Source: Tulasnella sp. 424 (taxonomy: Eukaryota; Basidiomycota; Agaricomycetes; Cantharellales; Tulasnellaceae). Taken from it: 64,000 bases of DNA. Shown here in pieces: positions 1 to 11,492 of this stretch (position 1 is its first letter; each line of letters starts with the position of its first letter). A program made the position numbers and the translations under genes. The notes under the pieces are model-generated. The model ran no database searches and was not told the DNA's origin. It saw only the letters and a list, made by a program, of their open reading frames with translations. The stretch is taken from NCBI GenBank assembly GCA_019633425.1, contig WSUB01000048.1, positions 181,397 through 245,396 of the forward strand, read 5' to 3'.

Positions 1-1339
1 TTGTTATCCTAGAAGCTGGGTAACACTACATCCGAACTTGATCCTAGCGGTCCTGGCAACAGTCGTTTAAGGCCACGCAAGTGGAAGCAAAGTTGCGAGG
101 TGCGACGCGGGGTATCGAAACATGTCATTACCGTTCACTATGACGAGACAAAGAGCATGAAGTGCACTGTCAAGCCTCGATTTCATTGAAGTACGGATGG
201 AAAAATGCCCATTTTACTACGATAAAAATGGTCCGGAAAATGAGCGCTTCGTCTCTCAGAGCATTGATAGTTTCCGATGCTGACCCGACGGCGCGGCCAT
301 TGTATACCGACGCTCGCTATAAAACTGACCCCATGAATTTGCCTTTCCATCTCAGTAAGAATAGGTTGTCATTGAGGCAGCTTGTGTACTGTCGGCCGAC
401 GGATTGCCTCAGATGCGGTACATCCGAACCGTTTAGACTCTACCTTTCTTCATTCGGGCTCCTAACGGACGACGGCCTCAGAACTAGGCCTTACATGGGA
501 TTAACTCATTTCATACTCTAGGCCCTCTTTCATGGTAGAGTGCGTTAATAACCTTAGGAAGAACCCTCATTTCTGTTCTTGCAAGGCAGATCGAGTTTCG
601 TTACGTCAAATGAATGCATTTCCTCAAGGACCGCCTGGATCAAGGCCTTGAGGCATGCCGAGGCAAAATAGGCCTCGTGAGCGCAAAAACGGTTGATGCT
701 CGAAATGGCAGGAGAGTTAATTTCTACTGAATTCCTAATGACATAAGGAAGTCGGCTGATAATAGGCAACGAAAAACGAACCTACGAGAAGGGAACTGCA
801 GGTGGATCACATGAAGTATGCACTAGTGAGCACAGCGTCACACTAGCCCAGTTTTGAAACATGAGGCCTCTAGGTCTGTGTATAGAAACGCCAAGGTAAC
901 CATCTTCATCTTAGGCAGATCTAGGCCGGAGTTTGGAGTCACGGTTTCTGATCGTAGTTTTGGGACGGGGAGGAGACGACGCCTCCGATTCTCTAGAGTA
1001 TGCAGAAGATTTTAACGCATCGGTTTCCTTTTTAACGCCAGGTTAAAGACCTGGCAAGTATCGTTGTCCGTGGAGAGGAAGGTCCGCTAGGTGATCCCGC
1101 AACTGGCAGAGGGATGGCGTGGGAGAACGCTCTGGACAAACTCAATTGACCAACACGCGTCACCTCTCTAGGACAACCCTTTCAGAAACGACGGGTAGTC
1201 ATTCAACCGAAACACCCTGCACCAGAAGTTTGAGGCTTTGGGGACACTCTATATTCCAAAGTACGTTATCCTCTTCTTTCACAACCTTAGTCCGACTCGA
1301 ACGTAATATCCTCTAGCATCGACACGCTTTCGTTGAGTC
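1..1339. other. intergenic, nothing recognised
   Basis: I see no credible gene here. The open stretches are short, lack good start context or have no family resemblance. The upstream region of the first F-box gene must lie in its last few hundred bases, but no clear TATA box was found. Confidence 0.5.
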
Positions 1340-3062
1340 ATGAGCCCCCTCTCGGAGCTTGTTCAAATGCGATTTGACGCATTTCTGGAAGATTTGTTTA
1401 GGGCCACCAGCGGGTATGACGAACCTTCCTGACTTCTAGTTGACCTTTTGGCTTGCTAACCCAATTTGTCCATCTATTGCGTTCAGGCTATCACCGGTTC
1501 TGTCTTCGCCAGTGGCCAAAGCCGAGGTCTTCCGTGCTATCGATATTGCACTGCACCGTCATATGAACAAATACACCGCCTTTTCTCACCTACCAACCGA
1601 CGTCGTTCACTTCATTTTCGGCATGGTCCTTGACCTAGATCGAATCCACGATTTCGACTTACCTTTGGACGACCTGGAACGGCATTGCAAAAACCTGTTC
1701 AGGATGCGCTGCGTGTCAGCGGACTGGAATGCGTTTCTTCTCTCCACGCCGAGGTACTGGTGCACGCTCGACCTTGCGGCTCCAGAAGAGATGGTCAAAG
1801 CAATCCTAGCTCGAGCACAACAAACACCACTTTGCCTATTCTCGAAAAGGAGATACATACTTGGCTCAAAATCTTTGCCTGGCCGCGGCTGTCTTGCGTT
1901 ACTAGAATGTACGACACCAGTACGAACAATCCGCTCCAACGACCAGGACACCTACGATTTCTGGACACGCTTGCAACTACTACGCGAAACCATGCCAGAT
2001 CTGCGAACCCTGGAGCTGACCAAGACTGCAGGTTGGGAGGGCATGGGCGAAGTCCTTCTCCCCGAATACTTCGGGGTTGGCTTGCCAAGGATTCAGCATC
2101 TCAGCGCTACTGGTTGGCAACCCAACCCGGGAGCAGCATGGCTGCAGAACCTCCAAACTCTTACTCTCAAACCTCCTCTAGAACTCAATGTCAACATGCT
2201 ACGCGTTCTAAGCGCATGTGGCCGCGTGACGAAGCTTACCATCCACGCGGATAGTGGACCGGTTTCCGAAGAAGAACTCGTTGGAGCCCCTTCGGTTGTC
2301 GAACTTCCATATCTGCAAGAGCTGGATATAGAAGTCGATCTATCTCTGGACGTGGGGTACATCGTCCCAAGGCTCGCCATCCCAGACGACACCCAATGTT
2401 TCCTCCGAATAATTCACATAGGCGCCCAGTTTTTCGTACCAGATATTTGCCAGTTCCTCTACAGCGGTGCCCATGAATCAGAACCACCGCAAGAGGCATT
2501 CCTCGAGATTGGGGATCGCAGTACTCTTCGGTCGATAGTGTGGTACGTTGTGGGAAAGAGAACAGTCGACTTGGTTCCAGAACAACAGGTGGAGGGAGTT
2601 TCTGGTGATGGGTTCTTCGGAGTGTTGAAAGCCATTCAGGCCCATATCAAAGACCTGCCGCTCACTCTTAGGGTTTGGGACTTCGATTATTGGACTCGGC
2701 GCATCCTGGAACGGCTACATGATCTAAAAGCTACCAGGATTTGGCTCAAGTGCACGAGGAGCGAGGTGATCCCCGAAATGCTAGAAGTATTAGGAGGCTA
2801 CAACAGGGACCTTCCTGATAATGGCGCGGATGATGAACGGTGGCCATTCGAGTCACTCCGGGAGCTCACTATCGAAGGGGCTACGTTCGACGCAGACCGC
2901 CTGGTAAAAATATTCAAAATTCGTCAAGGATACTTGCGCAAGTTCTCGAAGAGGTGGATAGAGAAAGTCACGCTTATTGGCTGTTCATTCTACGATACGG
3001 ACGTCGAAATGACTGCCGTGCGGCTGGCTGCTATGAGAGTTACGTTGGTAATACCCATTTGA
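1340..3062 (+). CDS. F-box protein, copy 1 (two exons)
   Basis: Two exons: 1340-1413 and 1487-3062 (549 aa). The intron 1414-1486 has donor GTATGA, branch-like GCTAAC and acceptor TTCAG, and splices in phase 2. The short first exon (24 codons, ending ...RATSG) aligns with the 26-codon first exons of the two other F-box genes in this window, which is why I start at 1340 and not inside the long exon. The F-box lies at about residues 57-105 (core LPTDVVHFIF, then RMRCVSADWNAFL and PRYW). The remaining 440 residues resemble the leucine-rich C-terminal part common in mushroom F-box proteins, though no regular repeat is evident. Expected role by family: substrate receptor binding Skp1 in an SCF ubiquitin ligase; the target is unknown. 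It is clearly diverged from copies 2 and 3, which are much closer to each other. Confidence 0.85.
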
Positions 3063-3554
3063 CCCATGACGGACGCTGGTTACCGAACAGAGATTCCCAT
3101 CTCTTTGCTGTCCACGGACCTAGGTACTTGAGCTCTAGGTAGATGCTGTATAGAAAAATCAAATTCCAGACTTTGAAATCGAGATCTCTTTCTTCGGGTT
3201 GCATACATTCTTGATTGCTAGGCGGACACTCGGTTCTTTCAAGAGTATTCGATCAGAAATCAGGAAGAAACACCCCTCCAAGGACGCTCTCCGGCTATAT
3301 TTGAACGAAAGGTTGATGCGCGTGGTGTGCCGCCCTCCTAGAAGATAGTTGACAAGAGGAACACGTCAACTATATTATAAGACGAAGCCGCACAACTCTC
3401 CATAAACGATTGCCCCTCATTTCTTCGCTGAATTCTACGACCTGCTGGACCCGAGATTAGTCATACGACAACCAGAAAGAGGACGCGTGCCGTACAGTCT
3501 GCTCCGACTCCGTACCTCCACCCTCGACAAGACCGCCTTGCCAGTTATCTTCTC
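3063..3554. other. 3' flank of F-box gene 1
   Basis: Presumed 3' UTR and spacer. No gene recognised. Confidence 0.4.
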
Positions 3555-5470
3555 CCTCGGCCGAGGGACAGCCTCAACTGCGACTCTTCCGAGCCGTTTA
3601 GCCTTTGCTCGAAGTTGGGCGCTATCGCGGACTAGTACTGAACCTCTCTTATCGATTCGCGCGGGCATTCCAAAACCGCATAGCGGCTCTGAGGGACCGT
3701 GTGTCAAGCAAGCAGAATTTAATTTCAGCCTCCCTCGCTTCGACTCTTATCACTTTAGAGTGCAAGTAAAACCTTATGACCTATCTGTCCACGTTAATCA
3801 GGGCTGAGCTCCGAAGAGCCAGGGGAATGTCGAAGAGCGGGCGGAGTTACGTGAAAATGGTACTTCTTTTGGTAGGTCGGTATCTTCGACGGACAGGCCT
3901 CGAGGCATGTAAAGGCAAAATTGAGCGGCATGTCGATCGGAGTTTTTGCTCGGGGTGCACCGCCCTGCGTCATAGGAGATAATGAGAAACGTTTTCCGCT
4001 GCGTAAACGTTGTCACCGAGGGGCACAGAGATAGTCGAGGGACAGAATGATCCGCGGACGTCTTGCAAGACGTTTCGGTCATGTCCGCTGGCGGCAAGTT
4101 GCGAATAGCTCGGAAGCGCCAGCCACTAATGATACCAGCATGCTGGTAGAGCGCGAAATCCACGCCGAGGTTGGTGACAGGACGTTCTATCGCGTTGACC
4201 CGACTATGCCAGAACGACAGCACTCAGACGCAAGTATAGAAGATAACACCAAAGCGATGGATCCCGGACGTCAAGTTCGTCATGCCTACGAAGTTGGGCC
4301 ATAAGCCTGCTTTAAGTCGTACAGAGCTTGGACGTCCTCGAGGATCAATCCAAATGGGACCACTGCGGCAAAGCCCAGTCCCAGGAGTTGACGAAAAACC
4401 CGATTTCAAATCAGCGCCCAACCATTTGGCCAAAACGGCCTGCGAGTTCTGAAGTGCTCCACTAGGATCGTTTAGAAGGGTAGGCATGTAGTTCTTCAGG
4501 ATCGTTTTTTGGAGCCTCAGGACAGCAGGAGAAGGTGATCTTCAGCCAAACGCCGGTCTCCGAGACCCCGGTCCGGGTGGAAGAGCACGGCCCAACTTCT
4601 CCGAGATACACATGGCTTGGCCCTTCTTCCAAAAATATTACAACTGATAAGCGAGTAAAAAACCGGAAGACATGGCAGAAGAGGGTCTCGAAGCAACAAA
4701 GAAGAAGAAAATTTTTCGTTCCGACCGTCCGGAAAGCTCACCTATCTCCCGTGTTTGTACGCCACCGTTGCGCGCTGATAATCACAAACCCCTACCCACG
4801 TTTAACCATACACCCACCCGATTCCAAAAGCGAGTTGCATCGTGGTCAAAAGATGGGTAAAGATTCGGAAGAGGGGCCTTTTTGTGTGTGTACGACTCTC
4901 GCTTCGAGAACGACGTTTCTGAAGCTTGACTACCGACACAGCAGAAACTCCGAGACGTTTTCCGGAGGTCCCACAGTACGATCCGGAGACTGAGCCGTCG
5001 GCGCAAACCTTGAAGGTCTGGACGACACCCTTTTGCAGTCTGGTTTGCGTGGGGGAGAGGCGAGAACGAACGCGGAGAGTGGCAGCTAAGGGGCTTTTCG
5101 AAGGCGATTCTTCCCGATGCCTTGAACCTTAAACCCCCCGCGCCCTACCCCGCAATTTCGCGGGATTACCGACGAACGCGAAGCCCGTAATCATCAACCA
5201 CCCACTGATATCTCGCGTCTTTGTACGCATGAGGGATAGGGTGGTGTGATTAGCGAGTTCGGATGGCGGCTCACATAAATATTTGAACGCGGAGAATCAG
5301 ATGGTAAGGGGCGACCAAGCTGGGGAGCGTCTCGAGGGGACACGTTGAGCAACACGTTTCATAGCGAGCAGGGACGAGGAATCGAGGTGCGTAGGCTCGG
5401 AGCGGATTAATCAAGGATTGTACTCCGGGTGGTCCGGATACAAAGCTTGTACCCAAGCGGACATACCACA
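3555..5470 (+). repeat. inverted segmental duplication, copy 1
   Basis: This stretch downstream of F-box gene 1 recurs, degenerate and inverted, at about 17150-18787 downstream of F-box gene 2. Matched landmarks: the CTCAACTGCGACTCTTCCGA motif near 3570 and (reverse) near 18775; the CTGTCCACG-TAATCAGGGCTGAG motif near 3785 and (reverse) 18560; the GCCTCGAGGCCTGT motif near 3900 (reverse) and 18485; the TCGGAGTTTCTGCTG motif near 4945 (reverse) and 17580; the CCTACGCACCTC motif near 5395 (reverse) and 17200. No intact protein is encoded in either copy. Limits are approximate because no alignment was run. Confidence 0.75.
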
Positions 5471-8400
5471 CGTTTTCTCTCTCCGTGCTGGCAGACGGAG
5501 GTCCCAGCTCGGACGGAAGACACTCGGAAAAGCTGTTTTGATGGCCTGAGATGGGACATGCACAGGTGAATATATGACGGTGGGCAAAATATTCACAAGG
5601 AAAAACTGGAAGAACGCCTTGCTTTGCGTCTTCTATCAGCTCCTTGTCGAAGGGGCCTCCGCAAAGGCTTTTCGCCTAAACCAAGGAGGCTCGCTGAACT
5701 CAATTGAAGATAAACCATAGCAAGCCTAAGCAGTTTATTTACGAATATAGCTGTCTCAATGGCCTTGAGACCCTCGCTATCAGAGCCGACGGAGGCGGAG
5801 CACTCGTTTAAGACAAGTGATGGGTGGTAGTTGAGGTGTCCTTGAGAGTCGTGGTGTGTGCTCTCGGTCCGTCATCCGATAAGGGAGGATGGTAGTAATA
5901 GAGAATAGACAAGTGATCGACAAGGAGGGAGACTTGGATATCTTGGGAATCAGAGGTCCAAGTCAACGGAGATAGTTGAAAACACCCGTAGGCATAGAAG
6001 ACGCCTTCACTTCGAGGGAAGCACGCCATGTTGGCAGTGAACCATGACGTTGTGAACTTTCATGAAGAGGGGGGTCTTGCTTTCCTCGAAGACAATCTCA
6101 TCCTGCGTCATCATCTGAAGCAACTTGAACGTGCGCTCATCCTAGGAGCACCCCCGGACGTCGACGAAAGGGGTGTCTTCCAAGCCAAAGTGAGACGGGT
6201 GTGATAGTGGAGTACGGGAATCTGGCAGAGAAGAAAACTCTGTTCCCGTATCTCAAGCCATAGCGGGATAAGGAAGAGACGAAGAAGCCACCTTGCGTCG
6301 CAGAGATGACGAAGGTGAATAGAACCTTATATGGGAGGTCAAAGGTAGTCGACCCTGGACGGAGCGACTTACAGTTGACGAAGGCGATCGTCATGGTTGG
6401 AGCGCGCCCCAACGACGACGAGGGAAAATGAAAAGCGCTTCCGGCAGTTCAACCACGCTGGGCAACTAAGGCTTGAATGTATACGAACCCAGTGAAACAG
6501 AGTCTTTCTGCTAGGTATCCACCTGCGCCAGACACGAGCTCTCCGTTCTGTTGTTTTCCTCCCTATGACGAAGTTTACCAGACCGACGGCTTTTCATTGC
6601 AAAGTACTGTATCGGCGAATCGGCGATGTCAATCGCCAGCGCTATCAACCTATACTGCTAGCTTGATAGTCGACGTCATTTTGAAGACCCAACGACGACG
6701 AGATAGCATTGCTTGATCACACTAACGGCTCGTCGTTAAACAAGACGATCACCTGGTTCGTCGGCAATCGCGCACGTAGCGCGCCGCGCGGAAAGGCAAA
6801 AAGCCACGAACAGCGCCAGACAACGAGGAGGGTCATACACAGCCGCAGAACGCAGTATGAAAAGGAAAAAAAAAGAGGGTCTCTCAATTCTGCCGCATTA
6901 GGCAATCGAGGACCAAGTATCCCAGGATTACTGACGTCACATTACCCTTTCCCCCCGATGTCAGTTACTTCAAAATCGATCGCATATCCCGTCTGGAAGA
7001 GGCAACCCAATCCAAGACAATCATCTGAAACTTGCATTGCATATGTAGCCAGTTTCAAAAGATGAAGCCTGTCGTCATTTGGAGTGGGCGTTAAGTGGCT
7101 ACGGGAATCCGAAGAATTCGATGGAATAAACGAACATCCTGCTTATCATTCGGCATTGTACGCCGTTAGCCCCGCTCAATAATACCCACGCCAACTCGTT
7201 GATTTTCCATGTTCAGGCCCCGCAGTGGGTAATACTTCCACCTATGTAGATCATCCCGGGACCGGGACAGGGAGCCACTCTCATCTCCTCGTCCTCGGAA
7301 TTCCGGATCGGAGGACCCTGGAGGTGGCGAAAGCGGTCAAGCCGATGGAGAAACGAATGTGCCCAGCGCAAACGTTCGCACCATCCGCTGGTTGTTCCTT
7401 CTCCGATGCTTGATAACGGCCTTCAAGGGTGCGAGAGAAGGGTGATCAGGCTGCTCGTCGCGCCATTGGACGGATCCCAATTAAGGATTGAGCTATGGCC
7501 GCTTCCCCCCCATTTACTGGCTATATCCCACCTCAGTACGTCCCCAAACTCGGTTCGGCGGAATTTCCTTGGCCTCTTTTTCTTTTGTTTTTCCTTCTGC
7601 GCCCTTGGCCGCTCTTTCACCTGCAATTCACACCCGTACGTGCCTTTGGGCATTTCGCCTTTCAGCTTAGGACAAACACGGTCAACCACGGTACGCCGCA
7701 CTCTGACTTCGACTTCCTTTTTTCATCTCATATGAAAAAGATAAGCATTTGAGTTCAGCACAACCCCCTCTCGCGAGGGAACAGCTTCTCTGCCTGCGCA
7801 CGCCACTAACTACTGACTTCCTCCTTTTTTCCCCCGGTGCTTACATCGAAGGGAGCACATAGAGTTTCGATAACGAATTTTTTAGCTCGAGCAAGCAGGC
7901 GCATACGATGGAAACGATCGACTAGATAGCTTAGCATGGCCATACTTACTACTAGAAGTGTACCAGGAAAAATGAAAAGAAAGGGAATGTCCATGGGCTT
8001 GAGAGTGTCGACTTCACATGCAACGGCCATCGGCCATTCATCCTCGCAGCGCTTGAGGTATCCAGGAATAAGGCACCACCCACCACCACCACCGCTTTGG
8101 CTGAATCTCCGCCACACCGAGGTGCTGCCTTGGAATGAAGTCCCTGTCCACAAAGAAGCGCTTTTGTCCTAACGTGTTCAAGCTATGTCGAAAGCAGAAC
8201 AGCTGAGAGGAGATCCGAGGGCGGCGAACGGAGCGCTCAGCGGCAGGATCTCATTCCTCTCAACACGCACTCAAGCCTCGCGTTAGGTCGTGAAAATGAA
8301 GTCACCGGAAACGGCCGTACGGGATTAAGTCCTTTTTCTTCGCTCTTTGGCACGGAAGGATTCCAAGGAAGAGTTTCATGCTCCGAATATGGGAAAGGGT

Positions 8401-10712
8401 GCCATGCCCAGGGAACGAGGCGGCGAGAGAGGAGCCTCCCTGCTTAGCCGAGAGAGCACACAAGAAAAGGGCTGCTTCGTCCTATGCACGATGTGTGTGG
8501 GTGTGTGTTGTTCCTGATCGTTGGACTGGTTCCGATGAAAGGCAGATTCCATATCAGTAATGAAATAACATAATGAAAAAAACCGCTGACCCAAGATGTG
8601 ATGTGCATTGACCACTGGATCGGTAGTCGCGCGCACGAACCCCACCCACCCAACCAACCACATCCTATCCCGCAGATTGACTTGTATCGGGTGCACTACT
8701 AGTCTGATGGAGGAAGCGACAGATTGGATTGGCGCGTTTTCCGACTCCGACGCGATAAAGTCCATTTGGCACTTATGTGGTCGGCTGATTCGGATCGATT
8801 GATGTTCCGAACCCGAAGGTTAAAACAAAACAAATACCAAAGTACCGTAGCGGAAGATAATCGAATATCGCCGAAGGATGTTTCGAGTCGAGCTGGTGCC
8901 CTAGTCGTCAGAAGAAGTTGGGCGGACTCGGATATCTTCAAAACACGAAACCCTCGAGGAAGATGGACGAGATGGGCAACTTGTGATCTTGGTATGGTAT
9001 TCAGATGTCTCTTCTCGTTGGGTGGAGTGAGGTTCGGTGCACCATCGTTATGTCGCAAAAACAAGGTTGAAAGAGCGCTGCGAGGCGAGCGCACTTTTCG
9101 CAGCAAAGGCCAATCGGCGCATTGCATATGCCTGCAGGTTTTTGCAAAAGAGAGCGTGGGCGTAAAGCTCTCTATCCAATTCATTCACCTGTCACTGATC
9201 GCTCAAAACTCCTATACGTCTCATCGGAAATCTGCGGTACTGTGTGGCGGGTCAAGATCACGATCAAGAGCATAACGCGAGGAGATGTGGCACATGCCCC
9301 TGCGTTTGGAACTCTTGTCGGAGCAATTATGCCTGAACACGGGCCCGCTGGCAAAATCAGTGTACTCCCGAGCGTCGGAAAATGCGGACGACCGCTTGGG
9401 GAGAAGAAGATTGCTTGGGGGTTTACGAGATGTGTTTAGCTATAGCATTTTGGGCAGAAAAGCTCCCACCCATGTCAGGGCGCCTCTCGAGAGTTCTTTT
9501 TCATGGCATGGCATGCCTTCCTGGAAAGTCCGTCAGAGAACACGCATGCCCTAACTAACGAAAAGCCGTGCGTTCAATGCTGGACCCTTGGGATGGATGG
9601 AGGTAACGAAAGAGGGCGGCTCTGTGTTCACTCTCTCATCAGTCAAGCAACGCGTTTTCACGTATTTCCGAGCTGAGCGCCGTCGCACTATGGTGTAAAT
9701 GCATGTTCCAAGACGGCCTCTCAAACGCGCGCGCGCGCACAAGCGAGGCGCAGCGGGATGGCTTAATGAACTCTCCGCGCTTGCGGCGTCGGTCAGGGGC
9801 ATAGCCACACCGGGATAACGCTCGCTGAGACTCTGCCCATTTCGCTACGTTTGGCAGGTAGGTCTAGGAGGACGTTCCAGGCAGGAGGAGAGCTCAAAAG
9901 TCTCTGTTTTCACTATCTAGTGTTCATGCGGGGGGTGATGGAGATGGGAGCGGTGAGAGAGGCACCCATAGCCTCGCCTAGCCACGTTATGTACGCTTGT
10001 TGATCACCACCGTCGTCGTCGTTCGATTCGAAACGAATGAGATATTTATCGTTGGTCGTCGTCGTTATCTGTGCCCAGGCATAGTTACGGAATGGCGAAC
10101 GGTCTGTCTGTCGCACGTCTAATGTGGTTGCCCTTTTTGCCTGTGTGTGATTTTTTCCGGGCTGTGCACTCTACACATGCGATGTCCGAACGAGCGAAGA
10201 AAAGCTGTCGAGGTGGCACTACTTGAAGCGAACCCGGACCAGTGGGAAGCGGACGGACCGGTCAACGCGAGGCCGGCTCAAACACAATTGATACGCCGAA
10301 ACCGCTAGCAAACTCTTTGACAAACAAAAAATGACGCCGGGGGGATTGGAGCCGAAGCGCGTAGTCCCCCATATGCTTGTCCGTGGCTTTTGGCGAAAAA
10401 GATCTACAATATAGAACCCGCATTTTTTCATTGTAGGAATGGTTGGGTGGAGCGGGGGTGAATGGGGGGAGTGATACGTACGTAGTAGTGTGAGCTCGCG
10501 TTTAGGGTGGTGGCTGGCATGAAAGGAAAGCAAAAACCCTTATGATTGCTGTTGTTTATTCGATCCAATGGGTTGGGTCATGCCGACAAGGGGGGTGTTA
10601 TCTGGTTTTTCGGGTCAGAACCAACAGTCTGGCTCAGCCCTCATGGAGACCCTAGCCGCCGTGCCGACATTCCCCTACGCTCCCCTGCAAGTCCCTCCTG
10701 CTTTCATCCTCG
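5471..10712. other. gene-poor region, no supported gene
   Basis: No convincing gene. The minus strand around 5810-6410 holds short open pieces in several frames that look faintly protein-like, interrupted by stops (for example a TAG near 6145), so an old gene remnant is possible but unidentified. An alternating (CG)n run sits near 9725-9738. The rest shows only short chance frames. Confidence 0.4.
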
Positions 10713-10718
10713 TATAAA
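10713..10718 (+). promoter_or_regulatory. TATA box of the Ser-rich small protein gene
   Basis: TATAAA about 155 nt upstream of the ATG at 10868, followed by a long CT-rich leader (about 10725-10815) of the kind that surrounds transcription starts in filamentous fungi. Confidence 0.6.
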
Positions 10719-10867
10719 GACTCCATCGCACCTTTCTCCTCTCCTCCCTCCAACATCCGCTGCTCATCGTCGCCCTCAGCATCCAGCTCACTGCTCTCCC
10801 CTCCCCTCCCCAACAGCTAAACCTTACCTGGTGTTTCGTACTCGCTGCTTTGCCTACTCCTCTACCA

Positions 10868-11492
10868 ATGGCCTCTACCACCGCCCCCAGACCCATCCTC
10901 AAGTCCTCCAGTCGCAAGAGCTCGACCTCTTCCACCTCCTCCTGCGACAGCATCATCCCTTCCTCTTCGCGAGGTCCTTGCGTCCAATTCTCCGCTTGTC
11001 TTTCGACCACGTACCTCACGCACGCATCCACCGACTACAACCGCTGCCCGATCGACGTGACCCCAAACACTTTGGCGATGCCCAAGCGTGGTTGCCCAGG
11101 ACGCACCTACCGCGACGAGCAAGCTGCTCTCGTGCAATTCAGGATGGAGGCAGAAGGCCGTTCCATGCCTGCTTTGGTCTCTGACGACGGCTTCTCTTCG
11201 TCTGAAGAGTCTGGTGAGCATAAACCACCCTGCGGTTCGAATCTGAACCGAGGTTTCTGACCGCGCCCCACCCCTCCCGGACTACCCAGACTCTTCAATA
11301 CCCTCCCCATCTGCCTATACCCCATCGTTCCCCATCCCACCATCTCTCATGAAGTCGTCAAGGTCTAGTCCCGGTGGCAGGCGCTCAAAGCCAGCTTCGA
11401 GGTCGTACGGCCACAATTCGTCCTACTCAATACCCACCTCTTCCCATTGCTTCGAGTCGGACGGTCGTGACGATATCTTCGGCGGCTTCTAA
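10868..11492 (+). CDS. small Ser-rich conserved basidiomycete-type protein
   Basis: Two exons: 10868-11213 and 11290-11492 (182 aa). Intron 11214-11289 has donor GTGAGC and acceptor CCCAG, phase 1. The protein starts with a Ser/Lys-rich segment (residues 1-35), then a denser, probably conserved core at about 36-85 (CVQFSACLSTTYLTH, then DYNRCPI and KRGCPGRTY), then a Ser/Pro/Arg-rich tail ending in DDIFGGF. The layout (basic Ser tract, compact core, Gly-Gly-Phe end) matches a group of uncharacterised small proteins I associate with Agaricomycetes; I cannot assign a function. It is probably disordered outside the core. The TATA box and CT-rich leader upstream support a real, transcribed gene. 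It stands alone in an otherwise gene-poor 11-kb stretch. Confidence 0.75.

Noticed and set aside
1440..1562. Upstream extension of the long F-box exon beginning at TTG
   Set aside because: Part of it is intron (1414-1486); paralogue comparison supports a separate first exon at 1340.
10546..11184. 212-codon ORF overlapping the Ser-rich gene
   Set aside because: Different frame from the spliced gene with the TATA box, and its composition is Pro/His/Ser low-complexity.
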